A stretch of DNA of 64,000 nt from Marivita sp030148515 (GTDB lineage Bacteria > Pseudomonadota > Alphaproteobacteria > Rhodobacterales > Rhodobacteraceae). The position numbers and the translations under genes were made by a program. Positions 60,596-64,000 of this stretch are shown one piece after another. The stretch spans positions 1 to 64,000 of the forward strand of contig NZ_CP180351.1 in assembly GCF_048006345.1 (NCBI RefSeq), written 5' to 3'. Position 1 is the first letter of the stretch. Each line of letters begins with the position of its first letter. The notes beneath the pieces were generated by a model. The model did no database searches. It was not told the DNA's origin and saw only the letters and a program-made list of their open reading frames with translations.

Positions 60596-60782
60596 GCTGT
60601 CCCTCGCCCGCTTCTTGCTCTTGATGCGGCCCCGTCGGTGATTGGATCGGAAGCGCGCTTTACCTACGGGCACCACCCGCATTGCATGCCTTTCCTTGCA
60701 CCGATTACAGTTCAGGAGCAAGGGGCAGCTGCGATCAATGTCGGCAACTGAGCGAGAGAAGGCGGCGTGAGCCCGTTGGAAA

Positions 60783-61040
60783 TCAGCTCTCCGCCGCTGC
60801 CTCTTTTGCGGCTTCAAGGGTCAGGGCCTGCTCTGACATGAGCGCCTTGATCTGCATTTGAACCGCCGAAGGGGGTGCTGCCGGTGTGATCACGGTGTCA
60901 TCCTGACTGACGATTGGAAAAGGTGATGGGGCAACAACGGGTTGCGTGGTCAGCGCGGCGGGTTTTGAAAGGAATTCGCCCCGGTACAAAGTTTTGAGTG
61001 CCATGCTGGGCATGGTTGGATGAAAAACAGGCATTGTCAT
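60783..61040 (-). CDS. Small hypothetical protein upstream of accB
   Basis: An 85-residue frame with protein-like composition: a basic N-terminus (MALKTLYRGEFLSK), a Pro/Val/Ala middle, and a predicted C-terminal helix (AVQMQIKALMSEQALTLEAA). No family is recognised and the ribosome site (GAAAGAG) is weak. It lies 187 bp upstream of accB on the same strand. It may start at a later Met (MPSMALKTL or MALKTL). Confidence 0.4.
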   Translation of the reverse strand: MTMPVFHPTMPSMALKTLYRGEFLSKPAALTTQPVVAPSPFPIVSQDDTVITPAAPPSAVQMQIKALMSEQALTLEAAKEAAAES

Positions 61041-61134
61041 GCTCTTTCATGTCAAAGCCCCCACAGCCCAAGCTTAGCTGAAATTGCCCCGCAATGCGCG
61101 GTGAGAGTCAAAACTGGGTTAACGGTTTGTGAAT

Positions 61135-61163
61135 CAAAAAAGGGCGGTCCCGAGACCGCCCTT
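61135..61163 (-). terminator. intrinsic terminator after acs
   Basis: On the minus strand, AGGGCGGTC-TCGG-GACCGCCCT (9-bp stem) is followed by TTTTT-GATTC. It lies 24 bp after the acs stop. Confidence 0.88.
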
Positions 61164-61186
61164 CATCGTTTGGATTTTCTTGAAGA

Positions 61187-63136
61187 TCAGCCTTTATTCA
61201 TCCGGTTTTCGATGAGGTCATCGACGACGGAGGGGTCTGCGAGAGTGGATGTGTCGCCGAGGGCGCCGTAGTCGTTTTCGGCGATTTTGCGCAGAATGCG
61301 GCGCATGATCTTGCCGGAGCGGGTTTTCGGCAGGCCGGGGGCCCATTGGATGAGGTCGGGCGAGGCGATGGGGCCGATCTCGGTGCGGACCCAGGCGCGG
61401 AGCTCCTTCATCAGCTCATCGCTCGGCTCGATCCCGTTCATCAGGGTGACATAGCAGTAGATGCCCTGGCCCTTGATGGCATGCGGGTAGCCGACCACGG
61501 CAGCCTCGGCCACCTTGGCATGCGCCACCAGCGCCGATTCCACCTCGGCCGTGCCCATCCGGTGGCCCGACACGTTGATCACATCGTCCACCCGGCCGGT
61601 GATCCAGTAATCCCCGTCGGCGTCGCGCTTGCAGCCGTCGCCCGAGAAGTAATAGCCCTTGTAGTCCGAGAAATAGGTCTTCTCGAACCGCTCGTGATCG
61701 CCCCAGACGGTGCGCATCTGCCCCGGCCAGCTGTCCTTGATCGCCAGCACGCCTTCGGTCGGGCTGGCATGGATTTCCTCGCCCGATTGCGGGTCGAGCA
61801 CCACCGGCACCACGCCGAAGAACGGCTTCATCGCCGCCCCCGGTTTGGTCGCATGGGCGCCCGGCAGCGGGGTGAGCAGGTGCCCGCCGGTTTCCGTTTG
61901 CCACCATGTGTCGACGATCGGGCAGCGGCCCCCGCCCACCACGTCATTGTACCAGTTCCACGCCTCGGGGTTGATCGGTTCGCCCACCGTGCCCAGAAGC
62001 TTGAGCGAGGATAGATCGCATTTCGTTACGAATTCGTTGCCCTGACCCATCAGGGCGCGGATTGCGGTCGGCGCCGTGTAGAACTGGTTAACGGAATGCT
62101 TCTCGCAGACCTGCCAGAAGCGCGACGCGTCCGGATAGGTCGGCACACCTTCGAACATCAGCGTCGTCGCGCCGTTCGCCAAAGGCCCGTAAACAATGTA
62201 GGAATGCCCGGTGACCCAGCCCACATCGGCGGTACACCAGTAAACGTCGCCTTCATGATAATCGAAGGTAATTTCATGGGTCAGGGCGGCGTAAACCAAA
62301 TATCCACCAGTTGAGTGCACAACCCCCTTGGGCTGCCCGGTCGAGCCCGATGTGTAGAGAATGAAAAGGGGGTCTTCGGCATTCATTTCGGCAGGCTGGC
62401 TGACGTCTGACGCCTCCAGCGCCATTTCATTGTAGTCGTAATCGCGCCCGTCGACCCATGTGGTCTGGCCGCCGGTGCGCTTGACGACAAGGCACTTCAC
62501 GCTGTCCTTGCAGTGCAGGAGGGCTGCATCGGCATTGGATTTGAGCGGGGTCTTGCGGCCGCCGCGCGGCGCTTCGTCGGCGGTGATGACGACCTTGGCG
62601 TCCGAGCCGTTCACCCGCGCGGCCAGTGCGTCGGGCGAGAAGCCGGCAAAGACGATGGAGTGGATGGCACCAATCCGCGCGCAGGCCAGCATGGCATAGG
62701 CCGCTTCGGGGATCATCGGCAGGTAGATCACCACGCGGTCACCCTTGCGCACGCCCATTGTCTCGAGGATGTTGGCCATCCTGCAGACGCTGCCATGCAG
62801 GTCGCGATAGGTGATGTGCTTGGCCGGCTCGTTGGGATCATCCGGCTCGAAGATGATCGCGGTCTGATCGCCACGGGTCGCCAGATGCCGGTCGACACAG
62901 TTCGCGGCCACGTTCAGCGTGCCATCAGCAAACCAGTTGATCTTGACCTGACCCAGCGTGAAATCAACGTTCTTCACCTGCGTCGGCACCTTCATCCAGT
63001 CCAGACGCTGCGCCTGCTCCGCCCAGAACCCATCAGGATCAGACACAGACCGCGCATACATCTCCTCATACCGCGCCGCGTCTATGTGGGCGTTCTCGGC
63101 CATCTCTTTGGACGGGGGATAGGTTGTGTCACTCAT
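61187..63136 (-). CDS. acs: Acetyl-CoA synthetase (AMP-forming)
   Basis: A 649-residue adenylate-forming enzyme activating acetate to acetyl-CoA. YTSGSTGQPKGVVHSTGGYL is the A3 motif, TWWQTETGGHLL A5, YFSGDGCKRDADGDYWITGR A8, and GLPKTRSGKIMRRILRKIAE holds the A10 Lys, the usual site of regulatory acetylation. Full length. The start at 63136 follows GGAGGACCCCC. It lies 87 bp downstream of livF, with a terminator-like hairpin between. Confidence 0.97.
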   Translation of the reverse strand: MSDTTYPPSKEMAENAHIDAARYEEMYARSVSDPDGFWAEQAQRLDWMKVPTQVKNVDFTLGQVKINWFADGTLNVAANCVDRHLATRGDQTAIIFEPDDPNEPAKHITYRDLHGSVCRMANILETMGVRKGDRVVIYLPMIPEAAYAMLACARIGAIHSIVFAGFSPDALAARVNGSDAKVVITADEAPRGGRKTPLKSNADAALLHCKDSVKCLVVKRTGGQTTWVDGRDYDYNEMALEASDVSQPAEMNAEDPLFILYTSGSTGQPKGVVHSTGGYLVYAALTHEITFDYHEGDVYWCTADVGWVTGHSYIVYGPLANGATTLMFEGVPTYPDASRFWQVCEKHSVNQFYTAPTAIRALMGQGNEFVTKCDLSSLKLLGTVGEPINPEAWNWYNDVVGGGRCPIVDTWWQTETGGHLLTPLPGAHATKPGAAMKPFFGVVPVVLDPQSGEEIHASPTEGVLAIKDSWPGQMRTVWGDHERFEKTYFSDYKGYYFSGDGCKRDADGDYWITGRVDDVINVSGHRMGTAEVESALVAHAKVAEAAVVGYPHAIKGQGIYCYVTLMNGIEPSDELMKELRAWVRTEIGPIASPDLIQWAPGLPKTRSGKIMRRILRKIAENDYGALGDTSTLADPSVVDDLIENRMNKG

Positions 63137-63160
63137 GGGGGTCCTCCTTCATTCGGTCAA

Positions 63161-63196
63161 ACAAAACCGCCCCCGCCGGGAAAAGGCAAGGGCGGC
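63161..63196 (-). terminator. terminator-like hairpin after livF
   Basis: On the minus strand CCGCCC (63190-63195) pairs with GGGCGG (63167-63172) around a 17-nt loop, followed by TTTTG-TTTG. It lies between livF and acs. Confidence 0.5.
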
Positions 63197-63223
63197 AAAA
63201 GTCGCATTGGCCGATGGCCATTT

Positions 63224-63979
63224 TCAAATCGCGAGGTATTCCGCTCTCAACTGGCTGTTTTCCAGAACCTCTGCCGCTGTGCCATCAAATACGATAGACC
63301 CAGTGTCCAGAATGATCGCCCGATCCGCCAGTTGCAGCGCGCGCACCGCGTTCTGTTCGACAAGGATCGTCGTCATCCCCTGTTCCTTGATCACGCGCAG
63401 GGTCTTTTCGATTTCGTCCACGATCACCGGCGCCAGACCTTCGTACGGCTCGTCCAGCAACAGAACCTTGATGTCGCGGGCCAGAGCGCGGGCGATGGAG
63501 AGCATCTGCTGTTCACCGCCCGACAGGGTCACGCCCTCTTGGTTGCGGCGTTCGCCCAGACGCGGGAACAGATCGTAAAGACGCTCGATCGACCAGCCGA
63601 TGGGCGGTGCGATCTGGGCCAGCTGCAGGTTTTCCTCAACCGTCAGGCCGGGAATGATGCGGCGGTCTTCGGGCACAAGGCCCAAGCCAACTCCAGCCGC
63701 CTCGTAAGAGGTCATCTTGTGAAGCGGTTTGTGGTCGAGCCAGATTTCACCATGGTTCACCTGCGGGCTGTCCATCCGCGCGATGGAGCGCAGCGTGGTG
63801 GTCTTGCCGGCCCCGTTTCGCCCCAGAAGCGCGAGGATCTCGCCTTCGTGGACGTTAAACGAGATGCCCTGCACGATATAGCTTTCGCCATAGTAAGAGT
63901 GCATGTCCCACACGGAGAGGAACGCCGGGGCTGTTTCCGCGTGGTTGGCGTGTTTTGAAAAGTCGGGTTTGACGTTCAT
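63224..63979 (-). CDS. livF: Branched-chain amino acid ABC transporter ATPase LivF
   Basis: A 251-residue ATPase: MHSYYGESYIVQGISFNVHE, Walker A GRNGAGKTTTLRSI, signature LSGGEQQMLSIARA, Walker B VLLLDEPYEGLAP, H-loop replaced by the LivF-typical LVEQNAVRAL. It powers a HAAT-type importer for branched-chain amino acids or related amides and urea; the partner genes would lie beyond the right edge. The N-terminal extension of about 20 residues is slightly long. Confidence 0.92.
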   Translation of the reverse strand: MNVKPDFSKHANHAETAPAFLSVWDMHSYYGESYIVQGISFNVHEGEILALLGRNGAGKTTTLRSIARMDSPQVNHGEIWLDHKPLHKMTSYEAAGVGLGLVPEDRRIIPGLTVEENLQLAQIAPPIGWSIERLYDLFPRLGERRNQEGVTLSGGEQQMLSIARALARDIKVLLLDEPYEGLAPVIVDEIEKTLRVIKEQGMTTILVEQNAVRALQLADRAIILDTGSIVFDGTAAEVLENSQLRAEYLAI

Positions 63980-64000
63980 AAGTCTGTCCTCGCTGTGGGA

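Overview
The window reads as a chromosomal segment of a Rhodobacterales (Roseobacter-group) alphaproteobacterium. The grounds are high G+C, ATGA-type gene overlaps, a ruvCAB-ybgC-tolQRAB-pal-cpoB-tilS-ftsH string in the usual alphaproteobacterial order, a Paracoccus-like sox (thiosulfate oxidation) cluster, an NDUFA12-type complex I accessory protein, an alphaproteobacterial SRP RNA, and small intergenic repeats of the kind seen in this order. No rRNA, tRNA or CRISPR array was seen.

Left end (1 to about 7.35 kb): the edge of a genomic island. A tyrosine recombinase gene lies immediately downstream of the 3' end of the SRP RNA gene (ffs, minus strand). Beyond it lies a restriction-modification or defence set: a Z1-domain ATPase (cut by the window edge), a GHKL/MutL-like ATPase, a C5-cytosine methyltransferase and a divergent Vsr-like nuclease. 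The 313 bp between vsr and the integrase gene are visibly AT-rich and hold no convincing gene.

7.4-20 kb: core housekeeping and transport genes. These are nudC, an SRPBCC protein, a DUF4198 protein, divergent hemC/hemE, a DMT exporter, a two-gene ABC-2 exporter, an SMR-like protein, a YeeE/YedE transporter, an MFS transporter, prmA and small hypotheticals including a DUF1127 protein.

20.4-33 kb: ruvC-ruvA-ruvB, a hypothetical gene, ybgC, tolQ-tolR-tolA-tolB, pal, cpoB, tilS, ftsH and a MOSC-domain gene, all on the plus strand and often overlapping by a few bases. This joins Holliday-junction processing, the Tol-Pal envelope machine, tRNA-Ile lysidinylation and membrane proteolysis.

33-41 kb: fhs-folD (one-carbon metabolism), then a minus-strand run of speB, a hotdog thioesterase, pdeM and a 2-hydroxyacid dehydrogenase, a plus-strand SH3-like exported protein, and a Hint-domain protein.

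41-53.3 kb: the sox locus. soxS-soxR-soxT run leftward. soxV-soxW, soxX-Y-Z-A, soxB-C-D and soxE-F run rightward. SoxR is an ArsR-family repressor. I find three sites sharing TTATTCAC and fitting (two exactly, one degenerately) ATTC-N8-GAAT, at soxS/soxV, soxW/soxX and soxA/soxB. The last follows an intrinsic terminator, which suggests soxBCD is its own SoxR-controlled unit. A 13-bp hairpin separates soxD from soxE.

53.4-64 kb: a photolyase/cryptochrome-like FAD protein with an apparently inverted domain order, clpP-clpX, ridA, an NDUFA12 homologue, a DUF2155 protein, aat, accC-accB, a small hypothetical, acs and livF.

I see no wholly new system. The most rewarding places are the ffs-linked defence island, the three-operator sox regulon, the inverted photolyase-like protein and several unexplained palindromes and short repeats.
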